Below the pieces are notes generated by a model. That model had not been told where the DNA came from. It did not search any database and saw nothing but the letters and a program-made list of their open reading frames with translations. This document shows positions 8,005 to 16,554 of a DNA stretch of 64,000 nucleotides, one piece after another (position 1 is the stretch's first letter; each line of letters starts with the position of its first letter). Origin of the DNA: JACMQX01 sp044225675. Lineage in GTDB: Bacteria > Pseudomonadota > Gammaproteobacteria > Burkholderiales > Burkholderiaceae_C. A program made the position numbers and the translations under genes. The stretch is from the NCBI GenBank assembly GCA_044225675.1, contig JBGAIH010000006.1:1-64000 (forward strand), given 5' to 3'.

Positions 8005-8436
8005 TCAGGCGAGCGAGCCGCCCGCTGCTTCGATTGCAGCCTTGGCTCCAGCCGTAGCTCCGATGCCGGTCAATTTGACAGCACGCGAAAGCGCGCCCGA
8101 CTTGATGACCTTGACCGTCTTGGCAATTTCCCGAACCAAGCCAGCTTGCTTCAGTACCAGCAGATCTACCTCTGCAGCACCCAGCTTCTCCAGGGACGCG
8201 AGCGTGACCTCGGCGTTGAACTTGAGAAGATGCGACTTGAAGCCCCGCTTCGGGAGCCGCCGCTGCAAAGGCATTTGACCGCCTTCGAAGCCCACCTTGT
8301 GATAGCCGCCAGCGCGCGACTTTTGGCCTTTGTGGCCGCGACCCGCCGTCTTTCCAAGGCCCGAACCGATTCCGCGCCCCACACGACGCTTCGCGTGCTT
8401 AGCCCCAGCTGCAGGCTTGATGCCGTTGAGTTCCAT
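8005..8436 (-). CDS. rplO: 50S ribosomal protein L15
   Basis: The 143-residue protein begins MELNGIKPAAGAKHAKRRVG and has the glycine/arginine-rich extension RGIGSGLGKTAGRGHKGQ that threads into 23S rRNA, followed by the globular L15 domain. It lies between rpmD (11 bp) and secY (27 bp). Confidence 0.97.
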   Translation of the reverse strand: MELNGIKPAAGAKHAKRRVGRGIGSGLGKTAGRGHKGQKSRAGGYHKVGFEGGQMPLQRRLPKRGFKSHLLKFNAEVTLASLEKLGAAEVDLLVLKQAGLVREIAKTVKVIKSGALSRAVKLTGIGATAGAKAAIEAAGGSLA

Positions 8437-8447
8437 CTTGTTGCCTC

Positions 8448-8630
8448 TCAGAGGACCTTGACCAGATAACTGATCGTATTAATCATGCCGCGCACTTCAG
8501 GAGTGTCCTGAAGCTCACTCACACTGCGCAACTTCCGCAGACCCAGGCCGCGCACAGTTGCACGGTGCGATTGCTTGCAGCCGATGGGACTGCGAACCAG
8601 CTGGACCTTGACCGTTTGTTTCGTTGTCAT
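8448..8630 (-). CDS. rpmD: 50S ribosomal protein L30
   Basis: The 60-residue protein (MTTKQTVKVQLVRSPIGCKQ; TVRGLGLRKLRSVSELQDTP) has the usual short L30 ferredoxin-like fold. L30 binds 23S rRNA at the large-subunit surface. It lies between rpsE (15 bp upstream) and rplO. Many bacteria lack it; its presence here matches the standard proteobacterial spc operon. Confidence 0.97.
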   Translation of the reverse strand: MTTKQTVKVQLVRSPIGCKQSHRATVRGLGLRKLRSVSELQDTPEVRGMINTISYLVKVL

Positions 8631-8645
8631 GCTGACGCTCCAGGA

Positions 8646-9164
8646 TCAGGCGAAAATGTCTTCGACCGACTTACCACGCTTCGCAGCGACTTCGCCGGGG
8701 GTTGTTGAGCTACGCAGGGCATCGAACGTGGCGCGAACCATGTTGTAGGGATTCGTGGACCCGTGACTCTTCGCGACGATGTCCGTAATACCCATGACTT
8801 CAAACACGGCGCGCATCGGACCACCGGCAATAATGCCAGTCCCCTTGGGCGCAGGCATCATCATCACAGTGGCCGCCCCATGCTGACCCACCACCTTGTG
8901 GTGAATCGAGCCGTTCTTGAGGGATACCTTGGTCATGTTCCGACGAGCTTCTTCCATCGCCTTCTGCACAGCAGCGGGAACCTCTTTGGACTTGCCCTTG
9001 CCCATGCCGACCCGACCATCGCCGTCTCCGACTACGGTAAGCGCAGCAAAACCCAGGATCCGGCCACCCTTGACAACTTTGGTGACGCGGTTCACCGCAA
9101 TCATCTTCTCGCGCATCCCGTCTTCGGGACCGTCACCTTGCGTTTTCGCTTGAACTTTAGCCAT
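8646..9164 (-). CDS. rpsE: 30S ribosomal protein S5
   Basis: The 172-residue protein has the N-terminal double-stranded RNA-binding domain (EKMIAVNRVTKVVKGGRILG, VGDGDGRVGMGKGKSKEVP) and the C-terminal S5 domain (GTGIIAGGPMRAVFEVMGITD). S5 acts in translational accuracy and mRNA unwinding at the entry tunnel. It lies 17 bp after rplR. Confidence 0.98.
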   Translation of the reverse strand: MAKVQAKTQGDGPEDGMREKMIAVNRVTKVVKGGRILGFAALTVVGDGDGRVGMGKGKSKEVPAAVQKAMEEARRNMTKVSLKNGSIHHKVVGQHGAATVMMMPAPKGTGIIAGGPMRAVFEVMGITDIVAKSHGSTNPYNMVRATFDALRSSTTPGEVAAKRGKSVEDIFA

Positions 9165-9181
9165 TTTTAATCCCGATCAGC

Positions 9182-9547
9182 TTAGAACTGCAAACCAGCT
9201 TCGCGCGCTGCATCAGCCAGCGCCTTGACGCGGCCATGGTAGGCAAAACCAGCGCGGTCAAACGCCACCTTCTCCACACCGGCCGCCTTCGCCTTTTCAG
9301 CGATGCGCTTGCCAATGATCTGTGCGGCGGACGTTGTGGCGCCTTTGCCGGTAGCGCCGAGATCCTTGCGGACATCGGCTTCGACCGTCGAAGCGCTTGC
9401 AATCACCTTGCTTCCGTCGCCAGAGATCACGCTGGCATAGATATGCAGGTTGGTACGATTCACCGTCAAGCGGGCGACCCCCTGCGTTGCGATGCGAATC
9501 CGCGTTTGACGGGCTCGGCGGAGACGCTGTTCTTTTTTGGTCAACAT
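9182..9547 (-). CDS. rplR: 50S ribosomal protein L18
   Basis: The 121-residue protein begins MLTKKEQRLRRARQTRIRIA and ends AKALADAAREAGLQF-like (VKALADAAREAGLQF), both typical of L18. It binds 5S rRNA together with L5 and L25 in the central protuberance. It lies 11 bp downstream of rplF in the conserved order. Confidence 0.97.
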   Translation of the reverse strand: MLTKKEQRLRRARQTRIRIATQGVARLTVNRTNLHIYASVISGDGSKVIASASTVEADVRKDLGATGKGATTSAAQIIGKRIAEKAKAAGVEKVAFDRAGFAYHGRVKALADAAREAGLQF

Positions 9548-9558
9548 AATGCGGCTCC

Positions 9559-10092
9559 TTACTTCTTCTTCGTCTCTTTGATCGTGATCTTCTCGTCCGA
9601 GTAACGAATGCCCTTGCCCTTGTAAGGCTCCGGCGGACGGATAGCACGAATTTCGGCGGCAACCTGGCCAACACGTTGTCGATCAGCCCCCTTGATGACA
9701 ACCTCAGTGGGCGTCGGCGTCGCAACGGTGATGCCTGCAGGCATGTCCTTGTTCACGGGATGCGAGTAGCCAACAGAAAGGTTCAGCTTCGCACCTTGCG
9801 CCTGGGCCTTGTAGCCTACGCCAACCAGGCTGAGCTTCTTCTCAAAGCCCTTGGTGACTCCGACGACCATGTTGTTAACCAGCTGCCGCATGGTGCCGCT
9901 CATGGCGTTCGCCTCACGCGACTCGTTAGCGGGGACAAAGCTCAGCTTGCCCCCTTCGCTCACAACCTTCACAAGCGCGTTTTGAGACAGCGAAAGGCTA
10001 CCACCAGTACCCTTGACGCTGATTTGATCGTCCTTGATGGACACGTCCACACCTGCGGGGACGGTTACGGGCATTTTTCCTACACGGGACAT
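9559..10092 (-). CDS. rplF: 50S ribosomal protein L6
   Basis: The 177-residue protein begins MSRVGKMPVTVPAGVDVSIK and has two repeated L6 beta-domains. The C-terminal signature RPPEPYKGKGIRYSDEKI is clear. L6 binds 23S rRNA near the factor-binding site. It lies 13 bp downstream of rpsH. Confidence 0.98.
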   Translation of the reverse strand: MSRVGKMPVTVPAGVDVSIKDDQISVKGTGGSLSLSQNALVKVVSEGGKLSFVPANESREANAMSGTMRQLVNNMVVGVTKGFEKKLSLVGVGYKAQAQGAKLNLSVGYSHPVNKDMPAGITVATPTPTEVVIKGADRQRVGQVAAEIRAIRPPEPYKGKGIRYSDEKITIKETKKK

Positions 10093-10105
10093 TTTTCTTC
10101 TCCGC

Positions 10106-10501
10106 TCAGGCCACGTAGCACAGGACTTCGCCGCCCACGCCAGTGGCGCGAGCCTTGCGGTCGGTCATGACGCCCTTGGGGGTCGTCACGATAGCCACAC
10201 CCAACCCATTCATGACCTGGGGGATTGAATCGCGGCCTTTGTATACACGCAAGCCGGGCCGGCTCACTCGCTCGATCCGCTCGATGACCGGGCGGCCGGC
10301 GTAGTACTTCAGGGCAATTTCCAGCTCGGACTTGCCTGCTTCGGTCTTGACCTGGAAGCCGTCGATGTAACCCTCGTCCTTCAGGACCTGGGCAATCGCC
10401 ACCTTCACCTTGGACGACGGGACCGACACGGTGGCCTTGGCCACCATCTGCGCATTGCGGATACGGGTCAGCAAGTCGGCAATGGGATCACTCATGCTCA
10501 T
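10106..10501 (-). CDS. rpsH: 30S ribosomal protein S8
   Basis: The 131-residue protein begins MSMSDPIADLLTRIRNAQMV and has the S8 C-terminal signature (ISRPGLRVYKGRDSIP-like, GLGVAIVTTPKGVMTDRKAR). S8 binds the central domain of 16S rRNA. In E. coli it also represses translation of the spc operon by binding the rplE region; whether that site is kept here was not resolved. It lies 20 bp downstream of rpsN. Confidence 0.98.
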   Translation of the reverse strand: MSMSDPIADLLTRIRNAQMVAKATVSVPSSKVKVAIAQVLKDEGYIDGFQVKTEAGKSELEIALKYYAGRPVIERIERVSRPGLRVYKGRDSIPQVMNGLGVAIVTTPKGVMTDRKARATGVGGEVLCYVA

Positions 10502-10521
10502 GTCAAATCTCTCCTGCCTGC

Positions 10522-10827
10522 TTACCAGCTGGCCTTGACCATGCCGGGGATGTCACCCGTGAAGGCCATTTCGCGAATCTTCGCGCGGGCCAGACCGAAC
10601 TGACGGAACGTGCCACGAGGACGCCCGGTGATTTCGCAACGATTGCGCTGCCGGGTTGCGTTGGCGTTCCGCGGAAGCTTTTGCAGAGCCAGGCGCGCCG
10701 CAGCACGCTCTTCATCACTCTTCTTCGCGTCCCCGGCGATGGCCTTCAATTCGGCGTGCTTCTTGGCGTACTTCGCAACCAGCTTGTCACGCTTCAGCTC
10801 ACGCTCGATCAATGCTTTCTTTGCCAC
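10522..10827 (-). CDS. rpsN: 30S ribosomal protein S14
   Basis: The 101-residue protein (MAKKALIERELKRDKLVAKY; RCEITGRPRGTFRQFGLARAKIREMA) is the long, zinc-free C- form of S14, without the CxxC...CxxC zinc ligands of the short form. S14 lies in the 30S head near the A-site tRNA path. It lies 8 bp after rplE in the standard order. Confidence 0.98.
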   Translation of the reverse strand: MAKKALIERELKRDKLVAKYAKKHAELKAIAGDAKKSDEERAAARLALQKLPRNANATRQRNRCEITGRPRGTFRQFGLARAKIREMAFTGDIPGMVKASW

Positions 10828-10835
10828 ACTTCACC

Positions 10836-11381
10836 TCAGTTCTTGAACGGGAAACGGAAACCAGCGAGAAGCGCCTTGCACTCCTCATCCGTCTTTGCCG
10901 TCGTCGTGATGCTGATATTCAGGCCACGCAGGGCATCCACCTTGTCGTACTCGATTTCAGGGAAGATAATCTGCTCTTTGACGCCGATGTTGTAATTGCC
11001 GCGGCCATCGAATGCGCGCCCGGAAATACCCCGGAAGTCACGCACGCGCGGAAGAGCAACCGTCACGAAACGATCAAGAAACTCGTACATCTTGACGCCG
11101 CGCAGAGTCACCATCGTGCCAATGGGCAAGCCTTCGCGAATCTTGAAACCGGCAATGGCCTTCTTGGCCTTGGTCACCACCGGCTTCTGGCCAGCAATCT
11201 TCGTGAGGTCAGCGACCGCATTGTCCATGACCTTCTTGTCGGCAACAGCCTCGCTCACACCCATGTTGAGCGTGATCTTGGTGATGCGAGGAACCTGCAT
11301 CGGCGACTTGTAGCCAAACTTGGCAACGAGGTCGGGAGCAACCTTGTCGCGGTAATGATCCTGGAATCGAGAAGTAGCCAT
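10836..11381 (-). CDS. rplE: 50S ribosomal protein L5
   Basis: The 181-residue protein has the L5 N-terminal motif (PRITKITLNMGVSEAVADKK) and the C-terminal domain (RVRDFRGISGRAFDGRGNYN, GLNISITTTAKTDEECKALL). L5 binds 5S rRNA and contacts the P-site tRNA elbow. It starts 2 bp after rplX, indicating translational coupling. Confidence 0.98.
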   Translation of the reverse strand: MATSRFQDHYRDKVAPDLVAKFGYKSPMQVPRITKITLNMGVSEAVADKKVMDNAVADLTKIAGQKPVVTKAKKAIAGFKIREGLPIGTMVTLRGVKMYEFLDRFVTVALPRVRDFRGISGRAFDGRGNYNIGVKEQIIFPEIEYDKVDALRGLNISITTTAKTDEECKALLAGFRFPFKN

Positions 11382-11383
11382 GC

Positions 11384-11707
11384 TTATGCCGCCTTGATTT
11401 CTTCACCACTGGACTTGAAAACGCGCACGCGCTTTCCATCAGCCAGCAGTTTGATGCCCACACGGTCCGCCTTGCCCGTAGCGGCGTTGAAGATCGCCAC
11501 GTTGGACTGATGAATCGGCATGACCTTCTCAACGATACCGCCCGTCGTCCCCTTGAGGGGGTTGGGCTTGGTGTGCTTCTTCACCAGATTGATGCCGTCA
11601 ACAACGACATAGGAATCGTCTTTGCGCGCAGTCACCTTGCCGCGCTTACCCTTGTCACGGCCCGCAAGCACGATGACTTCGTCGCCAGTGCGAATCTTGT
11701 TCATCAC
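11384..11707 (-). CDS. rplX: 50S ribosomal protein L24
   Basis: The 107-residue protein has a KOW motif at its N-terminus (IRTGDEVIVLAGRDKGKRGK) and the L24 sequence VVDGINLVKKHTKPNPLKGT. L24 initiates large-subunit assembly and lies near the exit tunnel. It starts 6 bp after rplN. Confidence 0.97.
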   Translation of the reverse strand: MMNKIRTGDEVIVLAGRDKGKRGKVTARKDDSYVVVDGINLVKKHTKPNPLKGTTGGIVEKVMPIHQSNVAIFNAATGKADRVGIKLLADGKRVRVFKSSGEEIKAA

Positions 11708-11713
11708 GAGTCC

Positions 11714-12082
11714 TCAGAGAACTTCAGGAGCCAGCGAAACGATCTTCATGAACTTCTCGGTACGCAGTTCACGCGTCACGGGTCCAAAGATGCGGGTGCC
11801 AATAGGCTCGAGCTTGTTATTCAGCAACACCGCAGCGTTGCCATCGAATTTGACCAGGGAGCCATCGCCACGACGAATGCCCTTGGCTGTGCGAACCACA
11901 ACCGCACTGTAGACCTCGCCCTTCTTGACGCGTCCACGCGGGGCAGCTTCCTTGATGCTCACCTTGATGACGTCGCCAACACTGGCGTAACGACGCTTCG
12001 AACCGCCCAGCACCTTGATGCAAAGAACGGATTTGGCGCCGGTGTTATCAGCAACCTCTAACCGGGATTCAGTTTGGATCAT
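11714..12082 (-). CDS. rplN: 50S ribosomal protein L14
   Basis: The 122-residue protein begins MIQTESRLEVADNTGAKSVL, the universal L14 N-terminus. An ATG 30 bp upstream is in frame but would add ten foreign residues, so it is rejected. L14 contacts the small subunit in an intersubunit bridge. It is the first gene of the transcript here: its upstream neighbour is glpD, not rpsQ as in the E. coli S10-spc arrangement. The untranslated leader is about 120 nt and contains a short hairpin (CTGCGA-GTGGT-TCGCAG). Confidence 0.98.
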   Translation of the reverse strand: MIQTESRLEVADNTGAKSVLCIKVLGGSKRRYASVGDVIKVSIKEAAPRGRVKKGEVYSAVVVRTAKGIRRGDGSLVKFDGNAAVLLNNKLEPIGTRIFGPVTRELRTEKFMKIVSLAPEVL

Positions 12083-12212
12083 TTCTTTGTTCCCAACTTG
12101 GCCCCATCGCACAAAGCTCAGGAGTCAGTCTTGGGCCCGCTGTCGGCACTGCGAACCACTCGCAGCACTTCTCTTGGGCAGATATCTATCGCTTTTTACA
12201 GCGAAGCCCGCG

Positions 12213-12241
12213 ATTATTTCAAGACACAGGCGGCCTGTCAA
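12213..12241 (-). promoter_or_regulatory. Sigma70 promoter of the spc-alpha operon
   Basis: On the minus strand, TTGACA (12236-12241) is followed after exactly 17 bp by AATAAT (12213-12218). That is 6/6 and 5/6 matches to consensus, the strongest promoter seen in the window. The transcript would start near 12205, leaving a leader of about 120 nt before rplN. The -35 lies just beyond the glpD stop codon at 12245-12247. Confidence 0.85.
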
Positions 12242-12244
12242 GCG

Positions 12245-13837
12245 CTATCTCAGCAAATACCCTTGAGCCAGTTCGCGGAACTCCGCAACCTTCGGTTCCA
12301 GCCCGGTTTCGTGTTGCAGCACCCCACCGACAGCCTCTGCCATCGAAGCCGCGAGCTTGGCGTCCAGAAAAAGGACCCGGCTTCTTCGCGCCAGAACATC
12401 CTCGACGGTGCGCGCATATTCGTACCTTGCGGCGTACCGCACCATTGCCTCCGTCAGGCCTCCACCCAACTCGATGCCAGCGCCCTCCGTCGCCTGGACC
12501 CAACCTGCTTCCGCGCCATAGGAGTGGAGGCCGGGCGTGTCACCGATTCCGGGCTTCGGCGCCTCCTGCAAATCGGCCCAGGAGCCGACAAGAGAAATGT
12601 TAGCGGTCACTCCGGACGGTCTTGCAGGCAACAAGCCAGCGTCAGAGGCCCGCTCCAGGACGTCCTCCGCCATGGCGCGGTAAGTGGTCCACTTTCCGCC
12701 CGTCACGGTGAGCAGGCCGCTTCGGCTGACCAGCACGGTGTGTTCACGACTGAGCGCCTTTGTGTCGCCTCCGTCATCGGCTTGCGGCTTGACCAACGGC
12801 CTCAGGCCAACCCAGACGCTGCGCACATCAGAGCGCTGCGGCGCCCGACTCAGGTACCGTCCCGCCTCCTGCAAAATGAAGCTGATTTCGGCCTCGAAGG
12901 CCTCCGGCTCACGAGGAAGGTCGTGGCGCGGTGTGTCCGTCGTTCCCAATATGAGTTTGCCTAACCAGGGAACAGCGAAAAGAACTCGGCCATCGGCGGT
13001 CTTGGGCACCAGAAGTGCGTGTCCCCCCGGCAGGAAATCCCGGTCCACCACCAGATGAACCCCCTGGCTCGGAGCAACCATGGGGCGGACGCTCCGCCCC
13101 GTTGATTCGCCATCCTTCTGGCGGAACTCGTCCACCCAGACGCCCGCCGCGTTGACCACGCATGAGGCTCGCACCGTGTAACGCTGACCGGACTCCCTGT
13201 CTTCGCACATGAAGCCCGCCACGCGACCCGGCTCGTACAGAAGGTCGGTCGCCGCACAGTAATTCAACACCAGGGCGCCACGTGCAGCAGCCGTTCGTGC
13301 CAGGGCCAACGCCAGCCGCGCGTCATCGAACTGACCATCCCAGTACTTGACGCCCCCCTTCAACCCGGCCGACCTCACGGTCGGCAGGCATTCCAGCGTG
13401 GCAGCGCGATCGAGGAGCTGGGTCGATCCGAGCCCGGCCGAGCCCGCCAGCACGTCATACATCTTGAGCCCAAGTCCGTAGAACGGCGTCTCCCAGAGTT
13501 TGTACGACGGCATCACGAAAGGAAGCGGCTGTGCCAGATGAGGCGCATTGCGCAGCAGAAGGCTGCGTTCGTGCAAGGCCTCGCGCACGAGGCCGACGTT
13601 CCCCTGTGCCAGGTATCTGACGCCACCATGCACCAGCTTGGTCGCGCGTGACGACGTACCCTTCGCGAAGTCGTGCGACTCCACCAGAACCACGCTGAAG
13701 CCGCGTGCCACTGCGTCGAGGGCGACGCCAAGTCCCGTGGCGCCGCCGCCAATCACGGCCACGTCGACTTGTTCCGTCTGGGACAGGCGCGTCAGAAGAG
13801 CACCACGATCTGTCGGCAAAGGACGTTCCGTCGTCAT
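12245..13837 (-). CDS. glpD: Glycerol-3-phosphate dehydrogenase (aerobic type)
   Basis: The 530-residue flavoprotein has an N-terminal Rossmann FAD motif (VDVAVIGGGATGLGVALDAV), the family signatures FAKGTSSRATKLVHGGVRYLA and LLTVTGGKWTTYRAMAEDVL, and a C-terminal helical DAO_C domain. It oxidises sn-glycerol 3-phosphate to dihydroxyacetone phosphate and passes electrons to quinone at the inner membrane. The ATG at 13837 is chosen because it lies 7 bp after glpK and gives the usual N-terminus; a longer in-frame start would overlap glpK. The pair forms a glycerol-use operon; glpF and glpR are not in this window. Confidence 0.96.
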   Translation of the reverse strand: MTTERPLPTDRGALLTRLSQTEQVDVAVIGGGATGLGVALDAVARGFSVVLVESHDFAKGTSSRATKLVHGGVRYLAQGNVGLVREALHERSLLLRNAPHLAQPLPFVMPSYKLWETPFYGLGLKMYDVLAGSAGLGSTQLLDRAATLECLPTVRSAGLKGGVKYWDGQFDDARLALALARTAAARGALVLNYCAATDLLYEPGRVAGFMCEDRESGQRYTVRASCVVNAAGVWVDEFRQKDGESTGRSVRPMVAPSQGVHLVVDRDFLPGGHALLVPKTADGRVLFAVPWLGKLILGTTDTPRHDLPREPEAFEAEISFILQEAGRYLSRAPQRSDVRSVWVGLRPLVKPQADDGGDTKALSREHTVLVSRSGLLTVTGGKWTTYRAMAEDVLERASDAGLLPARPSGVTANISLVGSWADLQEAPKPGIGDTPGLHSYGAEAGWVQATEGAGIELGGGLTEAMVRYAARYEYARTVEDVLARRSRVLFLDAKLAASMAEAVGGVLQHETGLEPKVAEFRELAQGYLLR

Positions 13838-13844
13838 GCGGCGC

Positions 13845-15344
13845 TCACCCTTTCGCCCACAGGCGCGACCGATCGACGGCTTGACGCCAGCGATGAAGCT
13901 TGGCGGCGCGCTCATGCCCATTCATCTGCGGCTCGAAGCGGCGCTCGACGGCCCACTGCGATGCGATTTCGGCGGCATCGGCCCAGAAGCCGGTTGCCAG
14001 CCCGGCCAGGTAAGCCGCCCCGAGCGCCGTCGTTTCCGTGGTCTGCGGCCGGACCACGGGCACGCCCAGGAAATTGGCCTGCATCTGCATGAGGAGGTTG
14101 TTGCGGCAGGCCCCACCGTCCACGCGCAGTTCCCGCAGCGGCAGCCTCGCATCCTTCACCATGCATTCGAACACGTCGGCAACCTGCAGGGCGATGGATT
14201 CCAGCGCGGCTCGCGCCAGATGGGCTCGGGTCGTGCCACGCGTCATGCCGATCAGCATGCCCCGTGCATGGCCGTCCCAGTCCGGCGCGCCCAGGCCCGC
14301 GAAAGCTGGCACCAGATAAACGTCGCCCGTGTCAGGCACCAGACCTGCGAGGGCCTCGACTTCCTGGGCGTTCTGAATGATCTGCAGCCCATCGCGCAGC
14401 CACTGGATGGTGGCCCCCGCCATGAACACCGACCCCTCCAGGCAATAGGCGGTTGCCCTCGGCTCCGATGCCGGACCGGACCAACCCACCGTCGTCAGCA
14501 GGCGATTGCGGCTCTTCACCGCAGAGGCTCCGGTGTTCATGAGCATGAAGCAGCCGGTGCCGTAGGTATTCTTGGCCATCCCGGGTTCAAAGCAAGCCTG
14601 GCCGAACGTCGCGGCTTGCTGATCCCCTGCCATGCCGGCAATCGGGATCTCCGCACCAAACAGGCTTGCGTCCACGGCGCCGACCACGCCGCAGGAAGGA
14701 ACGATCCGTGGGAGCAATGACTCCGGAACGCCGAACAAGGCCAGAAGTTCAGGATCCCACTGATGCGTGTCCAGGTTGAACAGAAGCGTGCGCGACGCGT
14801 TGCTGGTGTCGGTCACATGGACCCGGCCGCCCGTGAGATTCCACACCAGCCAGCTGTCCACCGTCCCGAAGGCCAGCTCCCCCCGCTCCGCCCTGTCGCG
14901 CGCGCCCTGCACATTGTCGAGGAGCCATTGAAGCTTCGTACCTGAGAAATAGGCGTCCAGCACCAGCCCGGTCTTGCGCTGGATCCAGGCCGACTTGCCG
15001 CGATCGCGCAGTGCATCGCACATCCCGGCCGTCCGGCGGTCCTGCCAGACGATCGCATTGGCAACCGGCTCGCCGGTCCGGCGATCCCACAGGACCGTCG
15101 TCTCACGCTGATTGGTGATGCCGATCGCCCGGATCGCTGCGGGCCCCCCGGCCGCCTGGATCGCTTCGCGCGCAACCGCCAGCTGGGACGCCCAGATCTC
15201 GCGGGGGTCGTGTTCGACCCAGCCAGGACGCGGAAAGATCTGGCCGAACTCGCGCTGGGCGACCGACGCCACCCGGCCGGAATGGTCGAAAAGGATCGCC
15301 CGCGAACTCGTGGTTCCCTGGTCCAGCGCAAGAAGGTATGTCAT
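13845..15344 (-). CDS. glpK: Glycerol kinase
   Basis: The 499-residue protein has the FGGY sugar-kinase fold. It has the N-terminal ATP-site signature MTYLLALDQGTTSSRAILFD, the substrate motif TNQRETTVLWDR, and the FGGY C-terminal region (LRVDGGACRNNLLMQMQANF). It converts glycerol to glycerol 3-phosphate for glpD, 7 bp downstream. The ATG at 15344 gives the universal kinase start; longer in-frame starts add residues unlike the family. It is divergent from the phytase-like lipoprotein gene across about 49 bp. Confidence 0.97.
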   Translation of the reverse strand: MTYLLALDQGTTSSRAILFDHSGRVASVAQREFGQIFPRPGWVEHDPREIWASQLAVAREAIQAAGGPAAIRAIGITNQRETTVLWDRRTGEPVANAIVWQDRRTAGMCDALRDRGKSAWIQRKTGLVLDAYFSGTKLQWLLDNVQGARDRAERGELAFGTVDSWLVWNLTGGRVHVTDTSNASRTLLFNLDTHQWDPELLALFGVPESLLPRIVPSCGVVGAVDASLFGAEIPIAGMAGDQQAATFGQACFEPGMAKNTYGTGCFMLMNTGASAVKSRNRLLTTVGWSGPASEPRATAYCLEGSVFMAGATIQWLRDGLQIIQNAQEVEALAGLVPDTGDVYLVPAFAGLGAPDWDGHARGMLIGMTRGTTRAHLARAALESIALQVADVFECMVKDARLPLRELRVDGGACRNNLLMQMQANFLGVPVVRPQTTETTALGAAYLAGLATGFWADAAEIASQWAVERRFEPQMNGHERAAKLHRWRQAVDRSRLWAKG

Positions 15345-15393
15345 GGCGCCGTAGGTTATCGCAAGCCGGGCCGCAGCATCTAGACTGCTGACC

Positions 15394-16554
15394 ATGATGA
15401 ATGCGCGTTTACCCCGAGTTGTCTCGCGACGTTCGATGATGGCGACCTTGGCCACCCTCTCCGCAGGGCTGGCCGGCTGCGGCGGAGTTCCGGGCAGTCC
15501 ACCTGCCGGGCCGTCCCGATCCGCCTTGCGACTCATCGGCGAAGCACGCCTGCCCCATCGGATGACGTTCCAGGCAACGACCGTCGGCGGCCTGTCAGGA
15601 CTCGACTACGACCCTGCCCAGGATCTCTGGTATGCGCTCAGCGACGATGGCTCGGACCTCCAGCCCGCGAGGTTCTACACCTTCAAGCTCGCCCTGTCCG
15701 AACGGCATCTGGGCACGCCCGAGCTGCAATCGGTGGTCACGTTGCGGCAGGCGGATGCAAGCGCCTACCCGGACCGTCGCAGCGGCGTCCGCTCGCCCGA
15801 CCCCGAGTCCCTGCGCCTGCGGCCTTCGACGCAGACGCTGATCTGGGCCGACGAGGGCCAGGCGCGGCTGGGGCGCGGGCCGTCCCTGCATGAGATCTCG
15901 CCCGACGGCAGGCAACTGCGAGAGTTCAAACTTCCCGCCATGTTCGAGGTGACGCCCACCACGGGCCCTCGGCACAATCTCGGCTTCGAAGGTCTGGCCA
16001 TGACCCTGGATGGCCGTCAGGTCTGGGCCGCCATGGAAGCGGCCTTCTCCCAGGACGGCCCAGTGCCGGGGGTGAACCGCCCTGGTGGCCCCTGCAGGCT
16101 GACCTGCTTCGACCTCGAATCGGGCCAGGCCTTGCGACAGCTTGCCTACATGCCCGATGCGGTTCCGCATACGCCCCGTCCCGCCGATGCCTTCTCGGAC
16201 AACGGCATCTCGGAGATCCTGATGCTCGATACCCATCGGATGCTGGTGCTCGAGCGGGCCTACATGTCGGGCGTGGGTAACTCGCTGCGTCTGTATGTCA
16301 TCGACACGCGCACCGGAAGTGACACGCTCGCGTCTGCGCGCCTGAACGAGGGCGCCTACCGTCCCTGCGCCAAGACGCTGGTACTGGACTTCTCCAGCCT
16401 CGGCCTCGCCCGCCTCGACAACACCGAAGCCATGGCCTGGGGCCCCCGCCTGCCCAACGGCCGCAAGTCGCTGGTGTTCGTCAGCGACGACAACTTCAGT
16501 CCCGCGCAGATCACCCAGTTTCTCGCATTCGAATTCAATGAGGAGCCAACATGA
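15394..16554 (+). CDS. Esterase-like activity of phytase family lipoprotein
   Basis: The 386-residue protein has a signal with SRRSMM followed by a hydrophobic stretch ending in the lipobox LAGC (Cys about 29), so it is probably a lipoprotein; the twin Arg allows Tat export. The mature part matches the phytase-like esterase family (PF13449): TVGGLSGLDYDPAQDLWYAL near the start, DPESLRLRP, NLGFEGLAMTLDG and FSDNGISEILMLD. These are acidic beta-propeller motifs. The substrate is not known for most members, and true phytase activity should not be assumed. Its ATGA end overlaps proC by 4 bp, so the two are translated together. Confidence 0.85.
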   Translation: MMNARLPRVVSRRSMMATLATLSAGLAGCGGVPGSPPAGPSRSALRLIGEARLPHRMTFQATTVGGLSGLDYDPAQDLWYALSDDGSDLQPARFYTFKLALSERHLGTPELQSVVTLRQADASAYPDRRSGVRSPDPESLRLRPSTQTLIWADEGQARLGRGPSLHEISPDGRQLREFKLPAMFEVTPTTGPRHNLGFEGLAMTLDGRQVWAAMEAAFSQDGPVPGVNRPGGPCRLTCFDLESGQALRQLAYMPDAVPHTPRPADAFSDNGISEILMLDTHRMLVLERAYMSGVGNSLRLYVIDTRTGSDTLASARLNEGAYRPCAKTLVLDFSSLGLARLDNTEAMAWGPRLPNGRKSLVFVSDDNFSPAQITQFLAFEFNEEPT

